Program-made: the position numbers and the translations under genes
The notes under the pieces: generated by a model
Seen by the model: only the letters and a program-made list of their open reading frames with translations
Told to the model about the DNA's origin: nothing
Database searches by the model: none
NCBI GenBank assembly: GCA_947683625.1
Contig: CANTUR010000193.1
Coordinates: 310,001-374,000, forward strand
DNA from: Mallotus nudiflorus
Taxonomy: Eukaryota; Streptophyta; Magnoliopsida; Malpighiales; Euphorbiaceae
Direction: 5' to 3'
DNA length: 64,000 bases
Part shown: positions 12,717 to 27,513 of the stretch, one piece after another
Numbering within the stretch: position 1 is the stretch's first letter
How the letters are laid out: each line of letters begins with the position of its first letter

Positions 12717-13538
12717 GTAAACTGGGATGGGTGCCTCGGTGGAAGCCTTTGCTCTCGAGGACCGCCAGTGATTGGAAAGTTAATAATGGACTGGGATGGG
12801 TGCCTTGGTTGATGCCTTAGCTCTCGGGGACCACCAGTGCCATGTATTTGGATTAAGTGAATGACTGCGGCTTGGTGCCTCATTTGATGCCTTTGCTCTC
12901 GGGGACCGGTAGTCTAGTTGGAATAAGTGGGCCTAGTTGGCCAGTTAGAAACTTGGGTTTAGGGTTCTACCGAGATTTTTCAAAAGCTATATCTATATAT
13001 TATAATTATTTTCACTATAACTATATGGTTTTTTTTAAAAAAAAAGGGTTTTCAAACTATACAGCTCTTTTTATTGACTTACTTAGTGAGGTCTGATTCC
13101 CCTCAATTTATTTTTTTTAGGAGCTTGGGAGTTCGACCTCAGACTGCCTCCACGCCGGATTTCTTCATCACCGGCCATATTATGTAGGTCATTGTAAGTT
13201 GTGATGTAGTGGAAATTCTAGAAAGCTGCAGTAGTAATTATACTAAGCATTTGTATGACTCAAGTATATTTATGTACTTTATTTTAATCAACCATGCTTA
13301 TGTATAATGATTTAAGCTTGATTTATGATATATGACACTGGAGAATATTTTTATTATGCACTCGATTATGTTTATTTATAGAAAAATCAGTTTGATAATG
13401 TGTTCTGTTATGACATAAAGTTTTAAATTGTAAGGTTTTATTTCTTTCTTTCCTATAAGGCTTACTATAGGTTTTGGGAGCCTTATGCCTACCCATTCCC
13501 TAGTGCCGGTCATGTGCCTTCGGGTTCGGGTCGTGACA
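12717..13538 (+). repeat. Inverted LTR fragment replacing the RT palm
   Basis: 822 bp matching the reverse complement of roughly 15977-16770 of the element's own 5' LTR, ending exactly at the LTR terminus (GGTCGTGACA, 13538). It lies in the opposite orientation to the host element. The left junction falls within a shared 'taaactggg' context. The RT coding sequence resumes beyond it without the roughly 110-140 residues that should hold the YxDD catalytic motif. I see no target duplication, which suggests a repair or recombination product rather than an ordinary insertion. Confidence 0.88.
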
Positions 13539-14399
13539 TTGAACAAGTCATCGATCCTTGGAAGTGGATACTTGTTTTTTTATGGTGACCTTGTTCAACT
13601 ACCTATAATCAATACAGAGTTAAAGACTACCATCCTTCTTCTTCATAAAAAATACCAGAGCACCCCAAAGTGATTTACTGGGCCTTATGAAACCCTTATC
13701 GATCAACTCCTGTAACTGCTCCTTCAGCTCCTATAATTCAACTGGTGCCATTCTATAGGTTGGCATAAAAATAGGATCTATACTAGGTATAACAACGATA
13801 CAGAACTCTATCTCCCTATCTGGTGGTAATCCTGATAATTCTTTAGGGAAGACATCCAGAAATTCACGCACCACTAACACTCGTTCAATTACTCCTTTCT
13901 CTATTTCAACATCTCTTACTACTGCTAAGTAGCCTTGACAACCCCTTCTAAACATCTTCTGGGCTGTAATGGTAGAAATGAGATTGCGAGGTATGGAGCT
14001 TCTTTCACTTTTAAAACAGAACTCTTCTTCATTCAAAATTCTGAACACCACTTCTTTTTCTCGACAATTCACATAAGCATAATATCTTAACAACCAATCT
14101 ATACCCAAGATGACGTCAAATTCCAACACATCAAGCAATACCAAATCCACCAATAATTCTCTACCCTCAACTAACACCAGATAAGAAGGAAAGAAAATAT
14201 CTATCTCCAACTCATCATTAAGAGGAGTCGATACATATAGAGGAAAGGATAACCTAGAAGGCTGCTACTCAATTCTCAAAGCAAACATGGGGGATATGAA
14301 GGAATGCGAAGCGCTGAGGTCAAACAATACTTTAGTATTACAAGAGCAAACTGAGAGAATACCTGTGACTACTGCATTAGAAGTTAGAGCATCCTGTGG
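13539..14399 (-). pseudogene. Protease and N-terminal RT of the Tekay-like element
   Basis: The aspartic protease active-site region at about 14300-14330 reads FDLSASHSF, where related elements have Asp-Ser-Gly-Ala; the Asp is kept and the Gly is changed to Ser. A well-conserved open stretch (13731-14210) follows, including EFDVILGIDWL and FLDVFPKELSGLPPDREIEF, the classic protease-to-RT linker, then MAPVEL and, after a stop, the RT fingers (KKKDGSL, CIDYR, LNKVTIK). The frame shifts near 13575 and the gene ends abruptly at 13539, where an inverted LTR fragment begins. Confidence 0.88.
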
Positions 14400-15806
14400 T
14401 GTTAGAGTGAAAACCCATGCCTAGCCATAACCTGCCTGCTGAGATGTCGAAGGCTGCACAAAACCTTGACCACTAGGTCTACCAACTGAACCTTAGCCCT
14501 GCTGGCCCATAAACTATGGCAATCTTTATTGTGGCTGTACTAGTGCTCTGTACTGCTGTGGCATCAGATAGAAACGCTGAGCCACTAATGAAGATAAACC
14601 CTGAGCATACTGTGGCTGATATCCAGAGTGAGGATAAGCTCTGGCAAGATGACCAACTTGCCCACATCTAAAGCAAGCACCCGATAATAGATGACATGGG
14701 CCTTGATAAAATCGGCCATAACTAGCACATGCACTGGCTCCAGACCCAAAACTACTATGTTTGGAGCTCTGCCCACTGTTGCTGTTGCTAACTCCAGTAG
14801 TAAATCTGTGACCTCTGCCACTTCTTCTGTTCGTGGCATATCCATGCTGACCCACTCTATGTGTTTTGGACCTTCTACAACCATACTGTGAATTACTCTT
14901 AGCCTGCTGACTCGTGCTATCAATCTAAAATACTGGCTGCTGATACCCGGGAGCTACTCCATATCCACTACCACCAACCGTATAAGGATCTATCATGGTA
15001 CCCTAACAGATGTGTCACTTCTCAATTAGATGAGCCTCTTCTATCATACTCTCCAAGGTATGGTCCTCAGTACTCATACCAATAAAAGCTGGCCCCAAAC
15101 CAGTAACATATAACTTGACTGCTCTATAGGGATCTCTTCTAATATCCTCTGCGTGTCAAGACAACCTGTTAAACTCCCTGATGTAGTCCTCAACAGACCT
15201 ATCCCCTTTGGTGTTATGAAGCAACTACCACCTGTAGGCATCCCTAGTGGGTGGAGGATAGAAAAATCTCAGAAAGTGATCCTTAAACTCTAGCCAAGTT
15301 AACTCATGCATGACCGATTGAATCGATTGTATAAACTAGTCTTGGGTTGTCATTTTGACTGACAGCTCAACAATCATAATCCACTAGTAGTCTATATGTC
15401 CTATCCTGGTATGTGCCTCAATAGCATTAATGAAGTCTAAGGCATCACCAGTACCATTCAAAGAAACTCTACCAATTCGGGGGTAGAGAAGTGTTGTATT
15501 AGTGTTTGACATCTCTTGATTTCTCTACTGTAGCATCTGCTACACTAAAGGCATTACTTGATTCAAAGTTGCAAGACCCTGATTAATTCCTGCTAGACCA
15601 GCTGCAAAAGCCATGGGGTCTACAGTTGGAGCTTCAGGCTTCATTGGCAGCTGATCCTGAACCTCAGCTGCAGCTGCCCTAACTCTACCTCTACCTTTAC
15701 CTCTGCCCCTACGACTTGGAGCAGGAGGAAGAGCCTCATCATGCACAGACTGCTCATCAAGCCCAAATGTCACATCGACAGCGGGGTTTATTCGCACATG
15801 CCTCAT
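14400..15806 (-). pseudogene. gag of the Tekay-like element (broken)
   Basis: Would encode the capsid/nucleocapsid protein that packages element RNA. Start chosen at 15806, the Met of MRHVRINP; an upstream in-frame Met at 15845 gives only a short hydrophobic leader. A basic Gly-Arg stretch (RRGRGKGRGRVR) follows within the first 40 residues, then capsid-like sequence (about 14950-15500) matching the usual gypsy gag word order. A CCHC zinc knuckle lies at about 14633-14677 with CFRCGQVGHLARAY, its last Cys changed to Tyr. Many in-frame stops interrupt it, several at places where CGA, CAG or TGG codons would be expected. No intact product is possible. Confidence 0.85.
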
Positions 15807-15960
15807 TCTAAAAAGATAGAGAAAAATGAATTCAAAATAAGACAAGAGTATTTAACACATATGCGGAATTTAGAAATAAGGATATCACAAAGATAATTAT
15901 CAACCTAATGTACTGCAGTAGTTACACAGGAAGATAGACATAGACAATAATTTGAATAAT

Positions 15961-15972
15961 GCTCTGATACCA
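15961..15972 (-). promoter_or_regulatory. Primer binding site, initiator-Met tRNA type
   Basis: Minus strand reads TGGTATCAGAGC, complementary to the 3' end of plant initiator-Met tRNA. It lies 4 bases inside the 5' LTR. It is a primer site rather than a tRNA gene. Confidence 0.93.
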
Positions 15973-15976
15973 ACTT

Positions 15977-19082
<3,106 letters not shown>

Positions 19083-19179
19083 ATATAATATTATAATATA
19101 TAATATGCTTACATGTATTAATCTCCACTATATGCATATTATATACATACACACACACGCACGCGCACACACACACACG

Positions 19180-19221
<42 letters not shown>

Positions 19222-19594
19222 ACACAATGATAAATAATATAATCACATAAAATAATAATATACCCTAATTTATATATGTGCATATGTATATAATAACACA
19301 TAAAATAACAATACAAATAATGTAATTTATTAAAAATAATAATAACATTAAAATAATAATGCACTAAATTAAATATTATTAAAATAACATTATTCAAAGT
19401 AGCAAATATAAATAACATAAATTAATTATCCGAAATAATAAGTCTCGAAATAAATATTTACGTTGAAAATTATAATCAAACGTAAAATATTAAACATTAA
19501 CCACAAAATAATAAAATACTAAAATATAACTTTTGAATTTATTAATACTACATATCTCATTTTAAAATAAATTAATTTAAAAATATGGGTCATA
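19083..19594 (-). repeat. Solo LTR, smaller part (after nested insertion)
   Basis: Aligns by eye with the last roughly 400 bp of the LTRs ending at 10410 and 19082, sharing the phrases 'ccctaatttatatatgtgcatat', split here, and 'taagtctcgaaata'. It contains an AC/GC-rich microsatellite at 19146-19203 followed by TA repeats. The ATTAA after it completes the target duplication. Confidence 0.88.
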
Positions 19595-19616
19595 ATTAAT
19601 TTTATTTTGTCCCCTA

Positions 19617-19649
19617 TAATTGTCGTCTAATCTCTCTTTTTTTGTAGTG
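19617..19649 (-). repeat. CACTA right terminal inverted repeat
   Basis: Reverse complement of the left terminus. It is followed by GTA, matching the GTA before the left end. Confidence 0.95.
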
Positions 19650-19652
19650 GTA

Positions 19653-19719
19653 ATAGACAAATTTATATTATTAATTAAAATTATATTTATTATCCACAAA
19701 TCAGAAAGATATAGCTTTG

Positions 19720-19754
<35 letters not shown>

Positions 19755-21018
19755 GAGCGATTTTTTTAATGTGAATTGAATGATTTGAAATCATGTAATG
19801 TGAATTTTTTATTTTTATATTTTAAGTTCAAATTGTAATATAATAGACATTTCATATTTTTACTTGTCAATTGAATAATAATAGTAGTAGTAGTAATAAT
19901 GATAATAATATTATTAATAATAAAATTAATAAAAAATATTTTGTTAACACTTTATTTATTATATTTTAATCACAAAACATATTAATTTTTATCATATATT
20001 ATTATACATGTGTATATTACTTGACAATATAATTAAAAGTATATAATTAAGTTATTACTTGCTACTATTTATTAATATTTATATATTGCTTATTAAATTA
20101 ATATTCAGTAATATATTCGGTTTTTGGTTCCCTTTTATTATAAATATCCAATATCATATCAAATTATTCATAAAATTCAGTTCGGTTTTATTCAAAATTA
20201 AAATTATATATTTGGTTCAATATAGTTTTAATGTTTTTCAATTTGTTATATTTTCCGTCCTATACTCAACCTTACTTTAAAAAATTGTTATAAAAGTGTT
20301 GAATTAAATAGTACTACTTAGCCTGTAAATGAGTGATTTATTTATTTTTTTACATTATTTTTAAATATATTATAAGGCGTATAGTTTGAATTCTACAATT
20401 CAATGAAGTTGTTATATTATACCATCTATCCTTATGTAGGTGATTTGACTTTTCCATTAATTCTAAAAAAAATAGCATTTCTATTATGCAATCCACTAAA
20501 TTTCCATTAAATTTTATTATACAGTCCATCCTTATCTAAGTAATTTGACCTTTTCATTAATTTAAAAAAAAAAGCATTTCTCAATTTAAAACCAACAAAA
20601 TTAACTAGACCTGATTTTTATTTTTATAAGAATTTATTTTTTATAAAGTGAAATTATTTCAAATTTATTTTATTATTAACAGCAATAATATTTTAAATAT
20701 TATAACTATAATTATTATTTTTCAAAATAATAATAATAATAATAATGATTTCAGAAAAAAAGAAGCTGACTTTGTCAAGTGGATGCAAGAATTATATAAA
20801 AAATTTCTTAAAAAAAAAAAAAAGAATTATATGAAAAAGGCAATTGACAACCAAGCATAAGGTATGTCTCTTAAATAGTAGTCACGTGGAGAACGAAATT
20901 TTGGAAAAAAAAAAGGGTTTACTGCAAAATGGAGGATGAAACAGGATTGCAAGTTAAGTAGTGTTGATTATTTCAATAGCATGAAACTTTCAAAAGATAT
21001 GTCCATTAATTGATGGAC
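19653..21018. other. A/T-rich intergenic sequence
   Basis: No gene seen. Contains a (TAA)n microsatellite at about 19724-19751 and another TAA/TAG-type run at 19876-19920. A 100-bp tandem duplication has units beginning near 20420 and 20520, sharing 'ccttat', 'gatttgac/aatttgacc', 'ttcattaatt' and 'agcatttct'. An AAT run lies at 20726-20743. Confidence 0.6.
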
Positions 21019-21380
21019 GTAGTCAGCCAGCCAATGTTTAATTTATTAATTTCAGTACATTACCATATGGACTTTTGGGTCCAAGTAAATCACAACTGCT
21101 GCTGCGTATGGGTGTCGTTTCTTGACTGCTCAAAGTCACTTTCCCTGTCTCTTCTCTAATGGCCTACCATTTATGAAGAAGCAGAAACTCAATGACCTTA
21201 ACGTTAGAATATATTTTGTATATAATAACAAAAAGCTCTTTAACTGTGAACCCTAATTAATGCTTTGAGTTCACAAAACCTAATTAACCTTACACAAGTA
21301 CGCAACTTGGTATAAAGAGTTTTTTTTTTCTTGTCTTGATTATTGCATTGAATTATTGGCTTTACGGCTCTTGACAGCCT

Positions 21381-21422
<42 letters not shown>
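21019..21422. repeat. Duplicated segment, copy 1, ending in (TA)n
   Basis: Shares the ordered words 'gtcagccagccaatgttta', 'actgctgctgc', 'atgggtgtc', 'tttcttgact', 'tctcttctctaatggc', 'ctctttaactg' and 'ttttcttgtcttgatta' with 22983-23275. It ends in a TA microsatellite (21382-21422). Its relatively higher G+C and CCAAT-like words resemble a promoter or 5' leader, but no coding sequence follows. Confidence 0.85.
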
Positions 21423-21423
<1 letters not shown>

Positions 21424-22982
21424 TGTCAACATTAATTACTTGAATTTTTTTTTATTTAACCCTGATATTTTTTAGAATTTTTTTATTTATTTTGATTATA
21501 TTACACTCATATAGTTAAATTTATAATACATTTATATCATTTATATGTATTTTAGTCTTTACAAAATATAAAATTTTTAATTTTTTAATTATTTACATAA
21601 TTATTTTAATATAATATTTTAAATATAAATAAAATGTCTTGATTATCACGATTATCTCACATCAGTTAAATGAAAGTCATCATTGGGGTGCAATAATATA
21701 GCTTTAAAGAATAATTCTATTGTCGAATTGTGGCTAATTTTCATAATTACTTTTTAATCTAGTAGAATTTTATCGGACATTGTAACTTTAATTTCTAACT
21801 AATAGAAGATTGAATATATAGGATTTATTACACAAATGATATCTTAACTTTGTTATATATTTCATTTTGATATTAAATTTTTAATTTTTTTCTTTTTCAG
21901 TTACTTAAGTTATATTTTTATTTCAGCTTAAAATATTTCGAATATATATAATCAAATTTAGAATTCATAGTAGCCGAAATAAGCATATTCTTAATATATT
22001 TGTCATATAAGTATTTCATTAAGCAGTTTAATAATTTTGTGGGCCTTCAAAAAATAAAATTTTATATATGTGAAAACCCTAATAAAAGAAAAAAAATATG
22101 GGGTTCTATGGCCCAGAAGATGAGTATAATAAGATACTTACATGATAAATATACTTTAAATATGCTTATTCTGGTTACTATGTATGCAAAATTTAATTGG
22201 ATATGTTCAACATACTTTAACTTGAAAAAAAAAAAAATTCAGTAACTGAAAAAAATTAATAATCTGGTACCAAAATAAAATATAGGTAAAAGTTAAGATA
22301 CCATTAGTGCAATAAACCTAAATATATATAATAAAATATTAATCAAGAGCAGATATAATATAAAATAGGAAAACCATTAGTTTTATCCTGAATTTTAGGC
22401 TAATTATCAACTTAATCCTACTTTAAAAGTCACTTCAATTTGCTTTTTCAATTTTATAAATTATGTCAATTCTATCTTATTTTATTTGAAGGACCTAATT
22501 CTATTTTAAAAAATTACGTTTAGATCCCTATAAAATAAATTTGACACTTATTAAATTTTTATCCTCATTTTCCTATAAGAAAAAAAATAAAATGTAAGAA
22601 AATATTTTTAAACTCTAATTTTGTCACTCTTAATATAAATTTAAAAATTAATTTCTAGATATGTTCATAAATTCTTAAATTTACACTTAAAAATCTTAAA
22701 TTTTAACTATTTTAAAATTTATCTCTCAACTTTAAACCATATTATTTAGAAATGTTTCTAATAGAGGTCAAATCAAAAAGTATTAGATAAAAAAAGGAGA
22801 AAATTTTGAGATACTAAAAAAAATTAGTCAAGAATATAAAAAATATTTATGAAAAATTTTAAAATTTTATTGTAATTTATATTGATAGTTAAAAATGTTT
22901 ATTTTACTTATTTTAATTTTTATTAATATTAATTTGTATAATCAATTCATTCACAAGTTATCACTTTTATTAATTCATAAAC
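21423..22982. other. A/T-rich spacer between the duplicated segments
   Basis: No gene seen. The longest frame (22000-22245, plus) is A/T-driven and resembles nothing known. Confidence 0.55.
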
Positions 22983-23275
22983 TTCGTCAGCCAGCCAATG
23001 TTTAATTTACAATATTTCAGTACTTACCGTATGAACTTTTAAGTCCAAGAAAATCAGTACTGCTGCTGCATATGGGTGTCATTTCTTGACTATTCAAAGT
23101 CACTCTAAGTGTCCCTTCTCTTCTCTAATGGCATGAGGAGAACAAGAAGAAGAAATTTAATGGCCTTAGCGTTAGAATGTTTTCTGCGTATAACAAAAAT
23201 CTCTTTAACTGCGAACCCTATCACTTTTTTTTTTTCTTGTCTTGATTATATACATATATATATATATATATGATG
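22983..23275. repeat. Duplicated segment, copy 2, ending in (TA)n
   Basis: Second copy in direct orientation, starting 1964 bp after the first. It has many substitutions and indels and lacks about 80 bp near its end relative to copy 1. It also terminates in TA repeats (about 23250-23271). Confidence 0.85.
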
Positions 23276-24450
23276 TCTCCATCGAATTTTAGAAATCCAA
23301 AAATTATTATTAGACGTTGAAAGATATAGAGTGAAATGAAAATTAAAATTAGTTTATAAATATTTTTAGATATTTTTTTATATAAATATATATATACATG
23401 TGTGAGTGCATGCATGTAACTTTAAGAGATCATAGAAGTATATCTGAGTTTAGATGTGTAAATTCAAATTTGAGTGGCTTTACTTTTCGTTTGTCTTTAT
23501 ATAGTCACAGTTAAAAGGCTTATACTTCAATCAATTTCTGTGGAAGTATACAGTCAAATTAATTCCTTACGACTGAAACTTAAATAAGAAAATTTTCTGC
23601 TAAAATATCTGCCTAGTGAGGAATTATAAGTAACAATTAGAATTCCTAATTATTTATTTTAGTGGCTACTGATAAACTCCACGTTTATAGACGTATCATA
23701 CATGCATTATAATAGTCAAGAGAATAATTGCTTTTGAGTTCAAATACCAAAATAATAATATTTCTTTTCTTTTTTTCTAATCACGAATTGTTATGAGAGA
23801 ATTAAATATTTTTAAATTTGTATCATATTCATATTAATCTTAATTCGATTTGGGATGGATTCCGATGAATTGTAAAAATTTACAGATATATCTCTGATTA
23901 AGATGGAAGATTAAGATGGAATAGTATCTCATCGATCAATCTATATCTTTTAAAGAAAAATAATAATATTTCTAATAATAATAATAATAACAATAAAACA
24001 TAGAAGAGGCAACAAAAATTTAACAAAAAAATAAAACGAAGTACGAACATTATGCATATGGTTTACCGAGACCATAAATTGGTGTCGATGAATAAGTGGT
24101 ACAGGTTTACTCGAGGGAAATGACCTACGCCGCGCATTGCAATAAGAATCTGATTCCGTAAAATAATAAAAATATTATCTTTTCCATTGATAGAATTTTT
24201 TTATATCATGATGGTCTTGTAGAATTTATAGACTTCATGCCTTACACGTCAGAAATCATATTTCACGTGGTGGACTATTTTTCATTTCTTAAATATCAAT
24301 ACTTTGAACGAAGAAAATATATCAGTTGGTCATTTATATGACATTCTTAATCCTAAATTAAATTACACATTATCTAATTTAATTGGCCTTTTTATATTGT
24401 ACCTACACGGAAAGTCAGAAAAATATTTTAATTGTAAATCTCCTTAATTG

Positions 24451-24498
<48 letters not shown>

Positions 24499-25663
24499 CT
24501 TGTCATGATAAAGATAGTATGACAATTATACATTGAAAAATAGGTATCTCTTTTTTCGTTTTTTCTTTATTTTTAAAATTTCTCGAAGGATACAAAGTTT
24601 ATTATGCAAGACAAAATTTGCTCTATGACACTTTTATTTCTAACTGTATTTTTAAATTTCTTATATTTTATTTTTTTCACATTAATAAATAATTAAAACA
24701 AGCACTAATAACAAAATCATAAAATGAAGTCTATGCAATAAGTCATTAATTATGTATATTTTATGACTCTTCATATTTTCCCCATTATTTTAAATTTTTA
24801 AATTTTTATTATTTATAATTATTTTTATTTTTATTTTTATTTTTTAACTTTTATAAATTTTATTATTTATCATTTGTTATTATTAATTTACTTAGCATAC
24901 CTTTCTTCTATCTCTATATTAAATTTAATATAATCATAGGGACTTATCTTTGAGATTAATGGGGTGTTGATGCACTTAGGTTTTCATTCTCAAGTTAAGT
25001 TGTATTTTTTTTTTTTTTTGAATGTTTCACAAAGTTCAACCATTAATCATTGCCAGAAAAAGAAAAAAAAAAGTGAAAGTAATGATTTTTTTTTGGCTTC
25101 ATAAATCATCAACCCTCAGAATTTAACACCTGTTATAAATTTGTCTCTTAATTTACGAGTTCATTATTCAAACATTGCAACTTATTAAAGATAAAATTTA
25201 TCAATACTTTTAATATTTTTTTAAATGTCTAACTTTATAAATTAAAATCAAAATGTAAAAATAATTAATTTATAATTTTTAAAAAAAAATGGACAAAAGA
25301 ATCAAATTCAATGTACCGAGATATATTAAAATTTTCATTTTTTGTTGAATTTATATTTTATTCTACACTTTTATTTTTTTTAATTTACCTGTTGCTTTTT
25401 TATTTCTATGAATTGACACTCGTTGTTTTTATTTTTTTTATTTCATTGCTAAATGAGAGTGAGATTTATCTAACAAATAAATATATTTTTGACAAATATT
25501 TCTTTAAACCTCTTGTTGCACCTGTGTCCGAGAAGTTCATCACTATTGTGGAAGATGAAAATAAATAAATAAATAAAAATAAATAATAATGATTATTATA
25601 AGATTAAGAGTACCTCTTTTCTATATTCTATATTACTTACAGTACTTATAAATAATAATAAGA

Positions 25664-25718
<55 letters not shown>
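23276..25718. other. A/T-rich intergenic sequence with TA microsatellites
   Basis: No gene seen. Pure TA runs at 24453-24494 and 25666-25718. The frame at 25311-25568 is composed almost entirely of Phe, Leu, Tyr and Ile codons from T-rich DNA and is not convincing. Confidence 0.55.
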
Positions 25719-25719
<1 letters not shown>

Positions 25720-25990
25720 CACAACATGTATATGAATAAGGATAGTAAGACCAAGTTTGAGACATAGGCTGGTTCGATATAGTGTCCGGGACACTGCATT
25801 TTATATTGTTAATTGATATGAGACTATATATATATGAGTAATTTATTAAACAATAAGCAAGGAGGTAAATTAGAAGGGTGGAATTGAGCACAACATGTAT
25901 ATGAATAAGGATAGCAAAATCATGTCTGCGACATGGTTTGGTCTTGTATACTGTCAGGGACACTGCATTTTATATTGTGAATTAATAGAA
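25719..25990. repeat. 169-bp direct repeat, two copies
   Basis: Units start at 25719 and 25888 with 'gcacaacatgtatatgaata'. Both continue through 'aggatag', 'gacat', 'gggacactgcattttatat' to 'gact'. The second differs at roughly one base in ten. No coding sequence. Confidence 0.8.
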
Positions 25991-27230
25991 GACTGTACTT
26001 AGGGTGTAGTTATCAAAATGAATTGATGAAATTAAATTATTTGGAATGGCCATGCTTTTCTTTACAATTGTTTTTGGGACAACGCTCGAGACCCATTATA
26101 CTTTTGGGGCGGATCCGAGTGGTTAACTGTATGTATATGAGTTTATTAGACCTTTGATGTACTAGTCATACCGATATCCGCCTACATACGTGTATTGGTA
26201 CTCATTAATGTATTAACCACTTAATTTATTTAAATGGAGAATTTATTCTTAATATTGATAATTACATGCTTACAATTGTCATTTGATTATATATATTGGT
26301 CGAGTAAGTATTATTTTTATAAGTTATACTTAAAGTGAATCATATATATGATTAACATTATTAATAAATAACAATTAACTAGAAATCAAATGCTTCACAT
26401 AAATAAATAAAATTTATAAGAATAAAATAATAGGTATCAATGAGTATTTAATTTTTATGAGGTTATTTATTAATTTAAATTCTCTTTTGATCATCTTTCA
26501 TGGTTAAATTATTTCATTCTTACCTTAATCCTACTTTTTGTTGCTCCGTTTACTCACTGGATATTTTCTTGAAAAATAATCATAGCTCACTTTTTTTTCT
26601 TTTTCAAGTTGACTATTTTACTGCTAGTAAGAATTATTTACACACACAAACACACACACATATAGTGTTAGACTGGAAGGTGTATGCATAATATGCAACT
26701 GTACCTTTTTGGACCCTGACAGTGAGTGAGGATCATGGAAATCTCGTTATTACAATGGTTCTTATGATCTATGAGATTGCCTTCAATGTCCTTATTTCTT
26801 TAATCCTTGACCAATGCTGATGGAGGTTTAAGGAAAATCCTTTTTGTGTTTGTAACTATGTAGCTCTATGATGTTTGTATATAACTGTGGTAAATAGGGT
26901 TACATGTTTGTAGTTAATCACAACCTTTTTATTTTGGTGCAATTAAATGTAAATATTTTAGTTGTAATAAGTACTCTACTTAGGTAGGAATGTATATAAT
27001 ATTGTGAATAGTTTAAGAAAAAATTATAGCTTTCTACTCTTCTCCTTAATATTGTGATATATAACTGCCACTTTATTAAAGGTTGATGATGTTCAATTCA
27101 AGTCAGGATATAATATTAGTGGAATTCAACTGAATGCATAAGTTGAGTTTCATTATAATCAGAATATTAAATTAAAATAAATTAAATTATAATTTTACCT
27201 TCCTCATAGTTAATTATTCTGCTATATACA
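25991..27230. other. Intergenic sequence before chromovirus A
   Basis: No gene supported. Short CA runs at 26641-26660. The unresolved 5' part of the LTR of element A probably lies in the right half of this stretch, but I could not find its start because the matching 3' LTR was not recognised. Confidence 0.45.
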
Positions 27231-27364
27231 ACCATTACTCATTAAGGATTAAGTTTTAATATTTAGGTATTAATTCTTAGAGTGCCACCTTATCTTATAT
27301 GCTTCCCTATTGGATGTTTGAGGGCAACATTCCAATAGGGGTGCTTATGGGGTTAGGTGTCACA
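27230..27364 (+). repeat. 3' end of the 5' LTR of chromovirus A
   Basis: The sequence ends GGTGTCACA (27356-27364), 5 bases before a primer site. The left boundary given is only where I begin to call it; the true LTR start is unresolved. Confidence 0.6.
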
Positions 27365-27369
27365 ATTTT

Positions 27370-27381
27370 TAGTATCAGAGC
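27370..27381 (+). promoter_or_regulatory. Primer binding site of chromovirus A
   Basis: TAGTATCAGAGC, one base different from the initiator-Met complement TGGTATCAGAGC, just inside the LTR end and upstream of gag. Confidence 0.82.
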
Positions 27382-27513
27382 TTAGATTACAGAGCTTATG
27401 TTTAATGAATTTTTTAGAAATTAATAAATATTGAAATTTGGTGGATATTAATTAACAAATTGAAATTTGGTAGTAAAGATTATTAAAGAGTTTTGATTTT
27501 AGATTTCAAGAGA

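Noticed and set aside
12717..13538. A third complete LTR or separate nested element inside pol
   Set aside because: Only the terminal ~800 bp of the LTR is present, inverted, with no second end and no target duplication.
15961..15972. tRNA-Met-like sequence (also at 27370, 41401 and 50234)
   Set aside because: Only the 12-14 bases complementary to the tRNA 3' end are present next to an LTR end. These are primer sites rather than tRNA genes.
20100..20280. Possible hAT-type MITE because of 'attcggttt' and 'cagttcggtttt' words
   Set aside because: No matching terminal inverted repeats or 8-bp duplication could be found.
22000..22245. 81-codon frame and similar A/T-rich frames at 20059, 20648 and 25311
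   Set aside because: Lys/Asn/Ile/Phe-rich translations of A/T-rich DNA without motifs.
26480..27230. Possible 3' exon or 3' UTR of a host gene
   Set aside because: No open frame with family resemblance and no splice pattern; more likely LTR or anonymous sequence.
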